From Liolophura sinensis (taxonomy: Eukaryota > Mollusca > Polyplacophora > Chitonida > Chitonidae): a stretch of DNA of 64,000 nt. The DNA is taken from positions 16,875,127 through 16,939,126 of the forward strand of contig NC_088297.1 in the NCBI RefSeq assembly GCF_032854445.1. Reading direction: 5' to 3'. A program made the position numbers and the translations under genes. This document shows positions 35,001-46,300 of the stretch, in pieces; within the stretch, counting starts at the first letter, position 1, and every line of letters starts with the position of its first letter. The notes beneath the pieces are model-generated. The model was not told the DNA's origin and ran no database searches. It saw only the letters and a program-made list of their open reading frames with translations.

Positions 35001-37013
35001 ATTCACACAGCTATCCATTCCACCAGCCAAGGAGAAAGGCCCTCATTTCATTAGTTCGCACAGCTATCCATTCCATCAGCCAAGTAGAAAGACCTTCATT
35101 TCATTAGTTCACACAGCTATCCATTCCACCAGCCGAGTAGAAGGTCCATCATTTTATTAGTTCTCACAGCTATCCATTCCACCAGCCAAGTAGAAAGACC
35201 CTCATTCCATTAGTTCTCACAGCTATCCATTCCACCAGCCAAGTAGAAAGGCCCTCATTTCATTAGTTCTCACAGCTATCCATTCCACCAGCCAAGTAGA
35301 AAGACCCTCATTTCATTAGTTCACACAGCTATCCATTCCACCAGCCGAGTAGAAAGACCCTGATTTCATCAGTTCTCACAGCTATCCATTCCACCAGCCA
35401 AGTAGAAAGACCCTCATTTCATTAGTTCTCACGGCTATCCATTCCACCAGCCAAGTAGAAAGACCCTCGTTTCATTAGTTCACACAGCTATTCATTCCAC
35501 CAGCCAAGTAGAAAGACCCTCGTTTCATTAGTTCACACAGCTATCCATTCCACCAGCCAAGTAGAAAGACCCTCATTCCATTAGTTCACACAGCTATTCA
35601 TTCCATCAGCCAAGTAGAAAGACCCTCGTTTCATTAGTTCACACAGCTATTCATTCCACCAGCCAAGTAGAAAGACCCTCGTTTCATTAGTTCACACAGC
35701 TATTCATTCCACCAGCCAAGTAGAAAGACCCTCATTTCATTAGTTCACACAGCTATCCATTCCACCAGCCAAGTAGAAAGACCCTCATTTCATTAGTTCA
35801 CACAGCTATCCATTCCACCAGCCGAGTAGAAGGTCCATCATTTCATTAGTTCTCACAGCTATCCATTCCACCAGCCAAGTAGAAAGGCCCTCATTTCATT
35901 AGTTCACACAGCTATCCATTCCACCAGCCAAGTAGAAAGGCCCTCATTTCATTAGTTCACACAGCTATCCATTCCACCAGCCGAGTAGAAAGACCCTGAT
36001 TTCATCAGTTCACACAGCTATCCATTCCACCAGCCAAGTAGAAAGACCCTCATTCCATTAGTTCACACAGCTATTCATTCCACCAGCCAAGTAGAAAGAC
36101 CCTCGTTCCATTAGTTCACACAGCTATTCATTCCACCAGCCAAGTAGAAAGACCCTCGTTTCATTAGTTCACACAGCTATCCATTCCACCAGCCAAGTAG
36201 AAAGACCCTCGTTTCATTAGTTCACACAGCTATTCATTCCACCAGCCAAGTAGAAAGACCCTCGTTTCATTAGTTCACACAGCTATCCATTCCACCAGCC
36301 AAGTAGAAAGACCCTCGTTTCATTAGTTCACACAGCTATTCATTCCACCAGCCAAGTAGAAAGACCCTCATTTCATTAGTTCTCACAGCTATCCATTCCA
36401 CCAGCCAAGTAGAAAGGCTCTCATTTCATTAGTTCTTACAGCTATCCCTTCCATGCACCAGGTAGAAAGACCCTTGTTTCATTAGTTCACACAGCTATTC
36501 ATTCCATCAGCCAAGTAGAAAGACCCTCGTTTCATTAGTTCACACAGCTATTCATTCCACCAGCCAAGTAGAGAGACCCTCGTTTCATTAGTTCACACAG
36601 CTATCCATTCCTTTCAACCAAGTAGAACGACTCTCATGTTCTTTATAGTTCACGCAATGAGATCTTTATACACCAGTATTATCAGCAGTATTATAGCATA
36701 TCGTTTTATAAATAAATCACATTTCTGTGATGTATGGATTTCTCACGTCACATGTTTTGAATACTACTTCACCTAAGAGGCTGGGTGCTGAAAGTTCGGT
36801 GGGTTGGGCATTGTCTTAACCCATAAACATGACTGCTTTCATACCATTGAAAAGTTCTTGAATATGTTGTTTAAAACCAATCGAGCTAGTAAGTATACAT
36901 GTATATATTTTTGATGCTTCTTTCCTCCTGTCCACAGCTATGGGATTCACAATAAATGTGAAGTGTCCTTCCGTAAAAGACTTTCCAAGAGAGGCCTGGG
37001 GGATGTGAACTGA
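32065..37013 (+). CDS. SNRNP25: U11/U12 snRNP 25 kDa protein (SNRNP25)
   Basis: Component of the U11/U12 di-snRNP of the minor spliceosome. Five coding exons: 32065-32220, 33088-33211, 33933-34038, 34318-34392 and 36938-37013; every junction is GT-AG and in frame, giving 178 residues. An acceptor just before the ATG (AAACAG at 32057-32062) implies an upstream non-coding exon. Family signature blocks: VTLEEVKSQIALEYGQAMTV (residues about 65-84), MPVVVTQNATVQELKR (start of the ubiquitin-like domain), ISWRYIWKRYW, and DYGIHNKCEVSF near the C-terminus. The N-terminal 50 or so residues are acidic and longer than in the 132-residue human protein. Introns hold a SINE-A (1), a decoy duplication (2) and a 2.2-kb array (4). 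The gene is divergent to POLR3K. Confidence 0.96.
32672..32937 (-). mobile_element. SINE-A, full length, in SNRNP25 intron 1
   Basis: A diverged, complete minus-strand copy from AAAT tail to tRNA-like head. Confidence 0.88.
33330..33565. repeat. Duplicated intron segment with acceptor-like ends
   Basis: About two copies of a 110-116-bp segment in SNRNP25 intron 2. Each copy contains GTGAATTAAGAA and ends with a pyrimidine tract and TTTCAG (33334-33339, 33446-33451). The true acceptor of exon 3 is further on at 33931-33932. These look like decoy 3' splice sites. Confidence 0.6.
34440..36625. repeat. 53-bp minisatellite in SNRNP25 intron 4, about 38-40 units
   Basis: The unit is CCATTCCACCAGCCAAGTAG plus AAAGACCCTCATTTCATTAG plus TTCACACAGCTAT. 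Variants at fixed positions (CCATCAG/CCACCAG, CTCAT/CTCGT, TTCACA/TTCTCA, ATCC/TTCC) recur in blocks, which suggests segmental amplification of multi-unit tracts. Only the first unit is separated from the rest, by a SINE-A insertion. The array occupies most of the intron and stops about 300 bp before exon 5. Confidence 0.95.
34497..34694 (+). mobile_element. SINE-A inserted in the first unit of the 53-bp array
   Basis: Plus-strand copy without the head, ending in a long A run. It is flanked by CCATCAGCCAAG on the left and CCACCAGCCAAG on the right: either a target-site duplication or simply the array unit on both sides. Confidence 0.85.
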
Positions 37014-37139
37014 AATCGCAGGGGCTGTTTCCCAAGGAGGTCGAAACGTCACGTCAACCTAATCACCATGACATTGTATACAGATGCCATACGTCGCCTT
37101 GGCATTTGCAACCGGTGTAAAGTTACGACCCCTGTGAGA

Positions 37140-37378
37140 AATAATCTCCTGGTGGATTCGAAATTGTAAACTGAGGGGTTGGAAGTTGTAAGCTTATCTT
37201 AAATTCAGAGTTGTAAACTAAGGAATTCCAAGTTATGAACTGATGGATTAGAAGCTGTGAACTGACTGGTTATAAATTGTGAACTGAGGAATTCCAAGTT
37301 GTAAAGTGAGGGATTCAGAGTTGTAAACTCAGGGACTCAAGGTTATAAACTCAGGGACTCAAAGTTATAAAGTCTGTT
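37140..37378. repeat. About 26-bp array after the SNRNP25 stop
   Basis: Degenerate units with GGGATTCAGAGTTGTAAACT and variants (GGAATTCCAAGTTGTGAACTG) start about 125 bp after the stop codon. They therefore probably lie in the 3' untranslated region. Nine or so units are recognisable. Confidence 0.85.
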
Positions 37379-37478
37379 GTATATATAAAAGCCTATTTGG
37401 TCATGATATACTCATGCGGTATACATGTAAATCTTGCCACATGAGTTTTCAACATGTTCCCTGATGTGTTAAACTCTG

Positions 37479-37624
37479 AAGTTTATTTGATTTATTTATT
37501 TGATGGGTATTTTATGCTGTACTCAAGAATATTTCACTTATAAGACAGCGGCCAGCATTATGGTGGGAGAAAACCAGGCAGAGCCCACAACCTTCTGCAT
37601 ATTGCTGGCAGACCTTCCCATGTA
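37479..37624 (-). mobile_element. SINE-A, 5'-truncated
   Basis: Tail, 3' region and central domain on the minus strand. Confidence 0.85.
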
Positions 37625-37675
37625 CAACATTGGTTTGATGTGTTGTATTGTGTGTATATGTATATTTGTACAAGT

Positions 37676-37858
37676 ACGTGTAGGGAAGTGCGATGAGGGT
37701 AGAGTGAACAATCCCTGGCACAGGTGTGGGTTCAATCCCTGCTTTGGGCAGGGAATTTCTTAATTCCCCAGCTCTCATTTTGCGTGGGGCCTGAGTGAGA
37801 GTATGCAGTTGAAGACCATTCCTGTTTGTGCACTCTATAAGGCTTATGTTTGTTAAAG
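37676..37858 (+). repeat. Possible third SINE type (fragment)
   Basis: B-box-like GGGTTCAATCCCTGC is followed by TTCCCCAGCTCTC and GCGTGGGGCCTGAGTGAGAG. The layout fits a tRNA-derived SINE, but no second copy in the window confirms it. Confidence 0.35.
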
Positions 37859-37865
37859 AACGAAA

Positions 37866-38186
37866 GAATGCTTGAAGTTTAACGTCTACTTAACAATTTT
37901 TTTTTCATGTGACGAGGAATCATCATTTGGTGTGTTTACATATACTGTGTCTTCTTATGGCAGGGTGAGTCTGTGCCACCAAAATGCTGCTGCCACTGAA
38001 GTATCATGCTAAAGGCACCCAGACATGACACCCCACCTAGTCACATTATACTAACACCGGGCCAACCTGACCTGTTTCCTTGCTCTAAGCTCTCCCTGGT
38101 GCTGAGCGCTGAGCTGGCTAGGCAGCAACAAGTTCCATTTTTAACGTCTTTGGCATGACACGGCCCAGGTTTGTTACCGGGTCACT
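37866..38186 (-). mobile_element. SINE-B, nearly full length
   Basis: Carries the AAGTTTAACGTCTACTTAAC tail motif (antisense), TACTGTGTCTTCTTATGGCA, and the GCCAACCTGACCTGTTTCC block. Confidence 0.88.
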
Positions 38187-38475
38187 CAACGTCCATTTGT
38201 TAAATTAACTCGTGTGCCACCAATATGGGATACTTGTCTGCATATATGTCACAAGTGGGAAAGAACATCAGTGATTTGCCAAAGATGAGTGGTTTATATA
38301 AGGTCAACACCATGGTTTCCTCCACCCATAAAACTTGAAAGTGTATAAATGAAATTTTCAAGAGCATGTACAACAACAATCAAATGAATGAATACTAATA
38401 AATTATATTTTTATACAGATATGTAATTTATTTGATGCCATTAGTTTTCTGCTCAGAAATTTATTTACTATTAAG

Positions 38476-38612
38476 TGCCAATGACTCAGAAGCTTCTATG
38501 CTATGCTAGGACTGCCTCTCTGGTCGTACTTGAGAGGTTTGCGGATGGTCATTGGCTTTCCCCCGGTTACTTCCCACCATAATTCTGGATCCTGTCCTAT
38601 CTTAAGAGAACT
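38476..38612 (+). mobile_element. SINE-A fragment, diverged
   Basis: Recognisable pieces are AATGACTCAGAAGCTTCT, GCGGATGGTCATTGG and TTCCCACCATAATTCTGG; internal parts are deleted. Confidence 0.65.
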
Positions 38613-39297
38613 GCAAAACCTGGTATTAAGTCCAGATTAAAGTGGGACTTTTTAATACATATACTTTGTATTAGGACGAGACTAATTTTAGTAATGAGAT
38701 TAATATAAAATCTGACTTCACTTTTACAACATACAAAGCGGGAATCTGCTGCTGAACATGGGACAAAATTAAAAAAGTGTTTTTTCGGTTTAATTTTTAT
38801 TCCAGTTTTGAATTTTATAGTGTTGGTTTACTGGTAAAACACCAGATAAAATTTCTATCACCTTTATATTGTCCAAATATTGTTGATGGGATTGTGTAGT
38901 TTTCCTGCATCTCCCAGCCATATACATATCCACTGTTACATGTATATGCAGGTACAAAGTAGGAAAGAGACCTGAATGAAGTCCAGTTTATATGTAGGCT
39001 TACTGACACATGATGTAACACATAACATGTTTTTCCCCAGAAGACAGCCAGCCCGCAATCAAGAAAACTACCAAGTTCAAATCCAGCCCCAGTTGTGCCT
39101 TTATACCATGTTTTGTGGGAGGCCTAGTGCACTGAACGAGACATCTACAAACTTAGTACCATTATGTACTGTATTAATTGCTGGCTATTTGGCGACGGAT
39201 ACTGAAATCGCATGTTCGAAACCCAGAGTGGTCTTGGTCAATTTTCAGCACTTGAATCTGTGCTACATGTAGACGGGTATCCAGAAATTGTAATCTC

Positions 39298-39528
39298 TAG
39301 TAGCCGAGGTGGTTAGCACGTCAGCCTCTCGCCAATGCCAGGGCTGTGAGTTCAAGTCAAGTTCATGCTGGCTTCCTCTCCGGTCATATATGGGGAGGTC
39401 TGCCAGCAACTTGCAGATGGTTGCAGATTTCCCCCAGACTCTGCCCTATTTCCTCCCACCATGACGCTTGTCGCCGTCGAATAAGTGAGATATCCTGGAG
39501 TATGGCATAAAACACCAATCAATTAAAT
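39298..39528 (+). mobile_element. SINE-A variant, left arm of an inverted pair
   Basis: A near-complete copy with private changes (ATTTCCCCCAGACTCTGCCC, CCACCATGACGCTTGTCGCC, GTCGAATAAGTGAGATATC) that recur almost exactly, inverted, at 39662-39842. Confidence 0.88.
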
Positions 39529-39636
39529 AAGTAATCTCTAGTAACGATAATACCTATACAGATTTGTCGGGTAACTGTCTAGCCCAGCTGTAACTACATG
39601 TACCGGCATATGGTTAAGCACAGACATAACTAGCTG

Positions 39637-39661
<25 letters not shown>

Positions 39662-39667
<6 letters not shown>

Positions 39668-39842
39668 GATATCTCACTTATTCGACGGCGACAAGCATCA
39701 TGGTGGGAGGAAATAGGGCAGGGTCTGGGGGAAATCTGCAACCATCCGCAAGTTGCTGGCAGACCTCCCCATGTATGACCGGAGAGGAAGCCAGCATGAA
39801 CTTGACTTGAACTCACAGCCCCCGCATTGGTGACAGGCTGAC
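39662..39842 (-). mobile_element. SINE-A variant, right arm of an inverted pair
   Basis: This is the inverted partner of 39298-39528 and shares its diagnostic substitutions. A GT/AT microsatellite (39637-39672) sits in the 130-bp spacer. Confidence 0.88.
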
Positions 39843-39877
39843 TTGTATATATATATATCTACCAGTATGTATGCACA

Positions 39878-40168
39878 AGATTCTAAGTATGTACATATAG
39901 TGTTTTCTTGTGGCAGGGCTACCAAGCCGCACAAGTTTTGCCGCCATTGAAGTGTCTTACTGAATACACCACACAAGCCATCCCACCCAGTCATATTTTA
40001 CGGAGGCTGGGCAAGGTAGTACCTGACTTGTTTGCTTGCTCTAACCCTTCAGTGCTGAGCGCCAAGCAAGGCAGCAGCAAGTACCATTTTTAAAGTCTGG
40101 TATGACCCTACGTGGGTTTGATCCAAAGTCTCCCAACTTCAAGAAGACACTTTAACCTATAGGCCATT
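39878..40168 (-). mobile_element. SINE-B, nearly full length
   Basis: Carries GTTTTCTTGTGGCAGGGCTA, AAGTGTCTTACTGAATACAC, GAGCGCCAAGCAAGGCAGCA and the antisense B box (GGGTTTGATCC). Confidence 0.85.
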
Positions 40169-40508
40169 TTAGCATCCATATGCTCTCAGTCAGTAATTTG
40201 ACTCCTTCATGATTGTTTTAACGTTTATTACTGAAATTTTGCAGAAGAGAGTAATCTTGGCAGAGACTTTTTAACATACCTGTACTGTTCAGACATTTTT
40301 CAAGAATGTCTGAACAATGGAAGACCAACATTTTTTCCCTGTGTGTGTTATAGCCTGGATTGTGATTCAGTCGAGCGTTCTCGAGGCTTTGGTGTTTATG
40401 AGTTTTGTGTCAGTGTAAATAGAGTGTACATTCTGGAAATATGTATTTGTGTTGTAAACACGTTTACGATCAAACCATCCCGAATTTTCTTTACATTAGT
40501 CCATAAAT

Positions 40509-40769
40509 ATGAGCGACGGAGTTGTGAAGCTCGCAGACATTCATTCAAGTCCACTTGAGAGCAGTCATATTTACTGTCGTTCACTAAGATTTTGCTGGGT
40601 ATGGAGATATCCGCTTTCACGCTATTCGGCATTTGTACCCCATTTTCTGTACAGAGCACTTGGTGAGCTTGTTTCATCACTTGCTATTTTTGGAGATGTT
40701 ATTTTGGAGCTTATATCGCAATTGTCTTTTTGTGCGATTACGTACATTTCATCTCAGTTTACCCTGTAA
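40509..40769 (+). CDS. Possible small membrane protein or first exon, unrecognised
   Basis: ATG in good context (AAATATGAGC) opens 86 codons. The N-terminal half is soluble-looking. The C-terminal half is hydrophobic (residues about 48-80, including ALGELVSSLAIFGDVILEL), enough for one or two membrane helices. A perfect donor sequence (CCCT followed by GTAAGT) overlaps the stop codon at 40766, so this may be a first coding exon. I found no matching downstream exon and recognise no family. Confidence 0.3.
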   Translation: MSDGVVKLADIHSSPLESSHIYCRSLRFCWVWRYPLSRYSAFVPHFLYRALGELVSSLAIFGDVILELISQLSFCAITYISSQFTL

Positions 40770-40799
40770 GTGACTGTGTATATTTCCGAGGAGTGAAAC

Positions 40800-42029
40800 A
40801 CAGATTGACAGCTCAGCTTCACGGACGCTACTGTCAACCCGTCTACCCTGAGAAATTACACATTCACAGGTAGTAGGGGAATAAACCACTTATCAGACTG
40901 TCATCCATAGATTGAGGAATTCATCTTAACTGTGGATTCTATATTTACTTGGACGCTGCAAGATAGTATTCATAAATATATATGTAATTATTTGTATTGT
41001 TTTGTATATTATTGTCAGTTGTATTATCTATTTTGTTAAAATATATGCATTGAACTTATTCAAGCGTCTGCGGGTTTCTTACTGTAAGACCTATCGCTGA
41101 TTTGATAGTTAAACAAGCCATTTGTGTCTCATCTTTACTCTCCGATAGTGGTATCCTTACACGTACCCTCTGTAAAAAAAAATCCAAGATAAAAGTACCT
41201 CTATAACTAGAAGGTAAACAACAAAAACAACTCATGGGTATCAAAGTTGTGCAATCCAGTCACACTATTACAGTATTAATACATATAAAAATTGTGTGTA
41301 AAGTTCCATAACCAATATTATACATAATATAAATTAAATATAAGTTCACACAATCATCGTTAATAGTTATTGACATAGTTAATAGTTACATAAAGTTGCA
41401 AATACATTGATGTAAATGTACTCATGAGAAACCAGCTGTCATCAAGAAGGGAGGAGGACACGGAGGAAGCAAAATATCAAAATAGCTCCTGGTACAAGAT
41501 TGGGTGTCCTGTCTGGTGTCTTTGGCATGGTATATTCTACTGAGGTAGCATTATTATCTGTCGGCAAATCTCACAGATGTGATACAGAAGGACTTTCAGT
41601 AGATTCGACAACTGGTTCAATCTCCTATTGTCCTGTTTAAATAGAGCTAACCCTATTTTTATTTGACCGGTCATGCCAATGGGGCTTTAGTACAATGTAG
41701 AAATCAGCACACACAACTCAAACCCTGCACCGAAACAGGCACAATATCAACTAAATGACCAACAAAAAAGTACACTATTTTGTATAATGTCAATGTGAGC
41801 AAACACAATAGAAAAGTGCGAAGAGAAAATTCTTACTGGTAACAAATATAGTTCACATGTTAAAAGCTCTTCAATGATTAGTAAAGGGGATGATACAAGC
41901 TATATAATGACACACACTCCTATTTTATATCCATCCACATATCTTGAAACTGAATTGATATGTGCTTGTTATTTATACTGATTACAACTGGCAAAAACAA
42001 GAATGAACAACATGGCGACAACTACAACT
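40800..42029. other. Intergenic DNA with a SINE-B remnant
   Basis: AT-rich. A SINE-B fragment on the plus strand lies at 41497-41570 (TGTCTGGTGTCTTTGGCATG). No gene is supported. Confidence 0.45.
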
Positions 42030-42172
42030 TATTTGATCTGATTGGTGTTTTTTATGCCGTTCTAAAGAATAGTTCACTTATACGATAGCGACCATCATTA
42101 TGGTGGGAGAAAACTGGGCAGAGCGTCAGAAAACCATAATCATTTGCAGGTATCTAGGAGACCTTCCCAGGT
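42030..42172 (-). mobile_element. SINE-A, 5'-truncated
   Basis: Tail and central domain on the minus strand, diverged. Confidence 0.82.
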
Positions 42173-42181
42173 AAAATACTA

Positions 42182-42230
42182 TTGAGTGAGTGAGTGCTTG
42201 GGGTTTAACGTCGTACTCAACAATTTTTCA
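42182..42230 (-). mobile_element. SINE-B-type 3' tail fragment
   Basis: GAGTGAGTGAGTGCTTGGGG plus TTTAACGTCGTACTCAACAA: only the shared 3' tail is present, so it is a severely 5'-truncated insertion of SINE-B, SINE-C or their LINE partner. Confidence 0.7.
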
Positions 42231-42377
42231 AAATACTATTGATACAGTACACCTTAACACTACTGACATATATATAGTATAACCTTGAAGCTGAAGAATC
42301 AAACAATGCATGATACCACGTCTGTTTATAACCATCACATGTCTACTTATATCCTATACGCGCAATGAAAACGGCCA

Positions 42378-42494
42378 GCGCTGTGCTCGAGAGCCTCTCA
42401 CCGATGCGGTCGCTCTGAGTCATATGAAAAGGCCTGTCAGCAATCTGCGGATGATCTTTGGTTTACCTCAGGGTCTTTCTCTCACCATAATGCA
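42378..42494 (+). mobile_element. SINE-A fragment, internally deleted
   Basis: Contains GAGAGCCTCTCACCGATGCG, CAATCTGCGGATGATC and TCTCACCATAATGC. Confidence 0.7.
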
Positions 42495-42589
42495 AAACGT
42501 CACAACTTCCCTGGGAATTTGAGGCATCAAATTGGCGTCAAAGTGGCCCTTCCACGTTCATTCATCTTATGTCAACACTGAAACCATTA

Positions 42590-43300
42590 CGGTTCACCTT
42601 TAATTACCAGCAGACTACGTTTCTCCAGCACCCATTCCTGCATTTTAAGCTGGACCTGGATTTAGATTGTTGGAACATTTACAATGTAGTCTGCCACACC
42701 ATCTTCAGGTATTTACCTTGTTCCTTTGGTTGTGGAGTCTCATTACCAGTGATGTTTCTCTTGTACCAAATCCTACAAGTACATCAAGCTGTAGTCCAGT
42801 ATATAAATTGTTGGAATGCTTAGTTTGCCCCACCACCTTCAGGTATCTCTCTTGCTCCTTCGATGTTCCTCTTAACACCGGTATGTCCTTCCTCCATCCA
42901 TTCCTACATGTAGTTGTGGTCCAGTATTTAAACTGTTGGAATGCTTAGTTTGCCCCACCACCTTCAGGTATCTCTCTTGCTCCTTCGATGTTCCTCTTAA
43001 CACCAGTATGTCCTTCCTCCATCCATTCCTACATGTAGTTGTGGTCCAGTATTTAAACTGTTGGAATGCTTAGTTTGCCACACCACTCTCAGGTATTTCT
43101 CTTGCTCCATTGACGTTTCTCTTAACACCGGTATGTCCTTCCTCCATCCACTTCTGCATGTAGCTGTGGTCCAGTATTTAAACTGTTGGAATGCTTAGTT
43201 TGCCACACCACTCTCAGGTATTTCTCTTGCTCCTGTTACATGTCCATCTTGTACTTCTGATCATAATGTTCCTATTACCAGCGATATGTTGTTCCATTGC
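42590..43300. repeat. 125-bp tandem array merging into the TBCEL last exon
   Basis: Units containing CTGTTGGAATGCTTAGTTTG recur at exact 125-bp spacing (42811, 42936, 43061, 43186), with an older, diverged unit near 42670. Each unit contains AGGTATCTCTCTTGCTCC, and the two leftmost carry ATTACCAG followed by a cytosine-rich block. The right edge continues into the end of TBCEL: CCTATTACCAGCGATATG at 43271 aligns with those older units, so the TBCEL stop codon lies inside a unit. Confidence 0.85.
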
Positions 43301-46300
43301 CCAGTCCTAGCTGCAAGCCAGGTTTGAACCCTTCAACTTGCTCAATGTGGATTTCGTCTGCTTCTTGCACATCAAAACGACTCAAAGGTAAAGAGTCCAG
43401 AAAGAGTTCCTCTAATTCCACCCCTGGTGATGAATGAAACGGTCCACATGCCAGGTGCCACATTTTAAACCTCCTGTGGTGAAGGAAAAAAAAAAATCAC
43501 TTAATACTTGATGACTGTCCCCCAGGTATGTGACAAACTTTCTCACCTAAAGCTGAATCAGCAAGAGCTGGACTAAGGTAGGGCCAATACACAAATAGGA
43601 AAGATGTGCCTTGCCAGAACAGATTCAACTCAAGCCCAACAAAGTCATTTGAAATTTAATAGTTAAGCACACCTCAGTACTTTAAACTTTTGATTAATCC
43701 TCACAACATCAGCTTCTGTTTCTTGTAGGCATGGTAGGAGGAAATAGCCTTTATACGTAGTTACACATGTAAAAATATGATTTGACTACAAATGTACTGT
43801 ACTTTACCATTCAGTCTGTTTATTTGAGGTTTGACATCACATGGGTCTCAAAATATACCAGGCACTTGTACAGCAGTGTGTTCTTGTGCCGGAAGGATTC
43901 TCTGGTGCTGCATCACTAAAATGCCATGTCAAATACACTAACCACGACAAAGTACTACCACGTCACAGTATGCGGACAACAGGCTGTGTAGTATTTGGCC
44001 TATCCTAATAATAAGTGTCAAATGTGGAAGGAAATATCAACATTTCAAGTTTGAAAGTAGCCTGGATTGTCACAGCAGTGGATCAAGTTTTGCCTCTACA
44101 TGTAATCTACTGAAGACATACTAAAAGAATATACATGTAAGCGAAAACAGCTGAAGGGCATTCTAACGATCTTGTAAAGGATTTCTAATATTCATGAGAA
44201 ACTCTCTTACGTTATTCCCAACTTTTTGCAGAGTTTTTGTCTGATGAAGGTTTTCAGTTTTCCAACATTTTCCATGACCCGGATTTTATCCTCAAGAACT
44301 TCAGTGCCATTGTAGACAAACTTGACTGTGACCCACTCTTGGAAGCCTCGTGTTAAATCTATCTCAACCAACGGTGTGAGCTTACCTGCAAATTTGAAAT
44401 GAGGTAAAAAAACTTATCATAAAGTAGATCATACGATGAAATGCATAAAACCTATGCTACACTGAAAAAAATATTGGATCTTTTTCCTTTTAATAAATAA
44501 TTGCAGTCAGTTTTGTGGGGAAGGAACCTGGATTGCCTGGTGTAAAGGACATGTGACTCCTCACAGTGCATGCACTACTCTCTACATTTGCTTTTATAAT
44601 ACATCCCTGCCATCACCAGTACAATTTGTACAGAGATCTTGAACAACGTCGGGGTCACTGGGGTCACGATGATACAACAGGAAGTGATGTCAGACACCAC
44701 TAAAACTCTGTCTCAACCTGGTAATAATAATACACTATGCACATGCATTTTCTTTATTTAAAGAATTCACAAGGTGATTCTAACTAACACACCTATATAC
44801 AACACCGTATTCACAGACGGGTGCTGATTAAATAGTCCTCATGAGGATCCCCCCCCCCCCTCCTCACATAAGTCTACGTGCTTTGCGAAGGCTTCAGAGG
44901 TGGTGTACATTGGAGGTTGAGTGACGTAAAGCAAGCGCAGAGAGCGGCGCATGCACCGTAAATGTATAAAGGAGTATATTTATTTATTTATTTGATTGGT
45001 GTTTTACGCCGTACTCAAGAATATTTCACTTATAAGATGGCGACCAGAATTATGGTGGGAGAAAACCGGGTTCTCTGCCCGGGGGAAACCCACGACCATC
45101 CATAGGTTGCTGTCAGATCTTCCCACTTACATAAAGGGTATACGGTCAACTGCTTACTGCCAACAAAGTCCCAAAAGCTGACAAGATTGGGGAATGCTGA
45201 CTTTGTAGAGACAGGCATTGAGCTACCCTAATTCTCTGCCCTTTTCAACCACCACTGGAACCAATATTTTGAAACATTCTGAAAGTACTGTGAAGTGTAC
45301 ACAATTTTATAGTTTTATGAAGTTTCAATCTTTAATGACACACATTTTTTGTGTCATTTTCACAATAATTGTATGCATAAAATCCACTGAAAAACGGCTC
45401 TAATGATTGGTTGAAAAGGTTGACGATTTACAGTGTATTTGACATCTCATTTCTCCTAGCCTCTGAAAGACAACCTAAAATGACACCCACACTAATACAG
45501 GTATTTACATGGAGTACAGTGTTAAATAAATGACACTCACCGTGCTTCTGTTCCAACTCGAGGTACCTCTCTGGCTTTTCCTCTTTCTGTAAGAAGTGCC
45601 GAAGGAAATGACGTTCAGCCTTTTCTCTCTCCGTCTGTGACACCTCCCCACCATTCAACACTTTAACTGAGGGTAAGCTGGAAACAATCAACCATCTTCA
45701 CAATCGCTTCAAATGAGCAAGGAGGAGCTACACAGTGCATTCCATATGTTCACAGATATACACAATGATCACAGTGTGGGAACAACTTTCTCACCCAGCC
45801 AAAGACTGGTTCAGAAATGAATTAAATTATGATAAATAACCTCAAATTTCACTCCAAAAAGTTCATATTTAGAGGCAATAAATTGAATAAAACATTACAC
45901 TTGGTGCTAAAAGTTTCTTTTTTTAAAAAAAAAATTATCAAACAACCTCATAAACACTTTTTTAAGATCAAAATATGCTACCTGAGTCATGGATGAAATT
46001 TTAAGTCATTTAACGTTCATGTAATAAAACAAAACTGGCAGGGCCATAAACTTGTACTTTTCTGCCCTTTATAACTTCTGGCATGTTGAACTGAAAATCT
46101 TTGCAGGGCATCTGGGAGTACAACATTTTATACTTTACACATAGTTGCTAACATTAATAATAACGCTGATTCTGCACAATGGGTATATCAGCAAAGGAAA
46201 ACAAAGGAAAATAAATCCCAATGCTGTACAGCTAGAGTGTTGCCATCATATCAGATATGTAAACACATCTGAGGTATTCTATGACCAGAGGGATAGTGGA

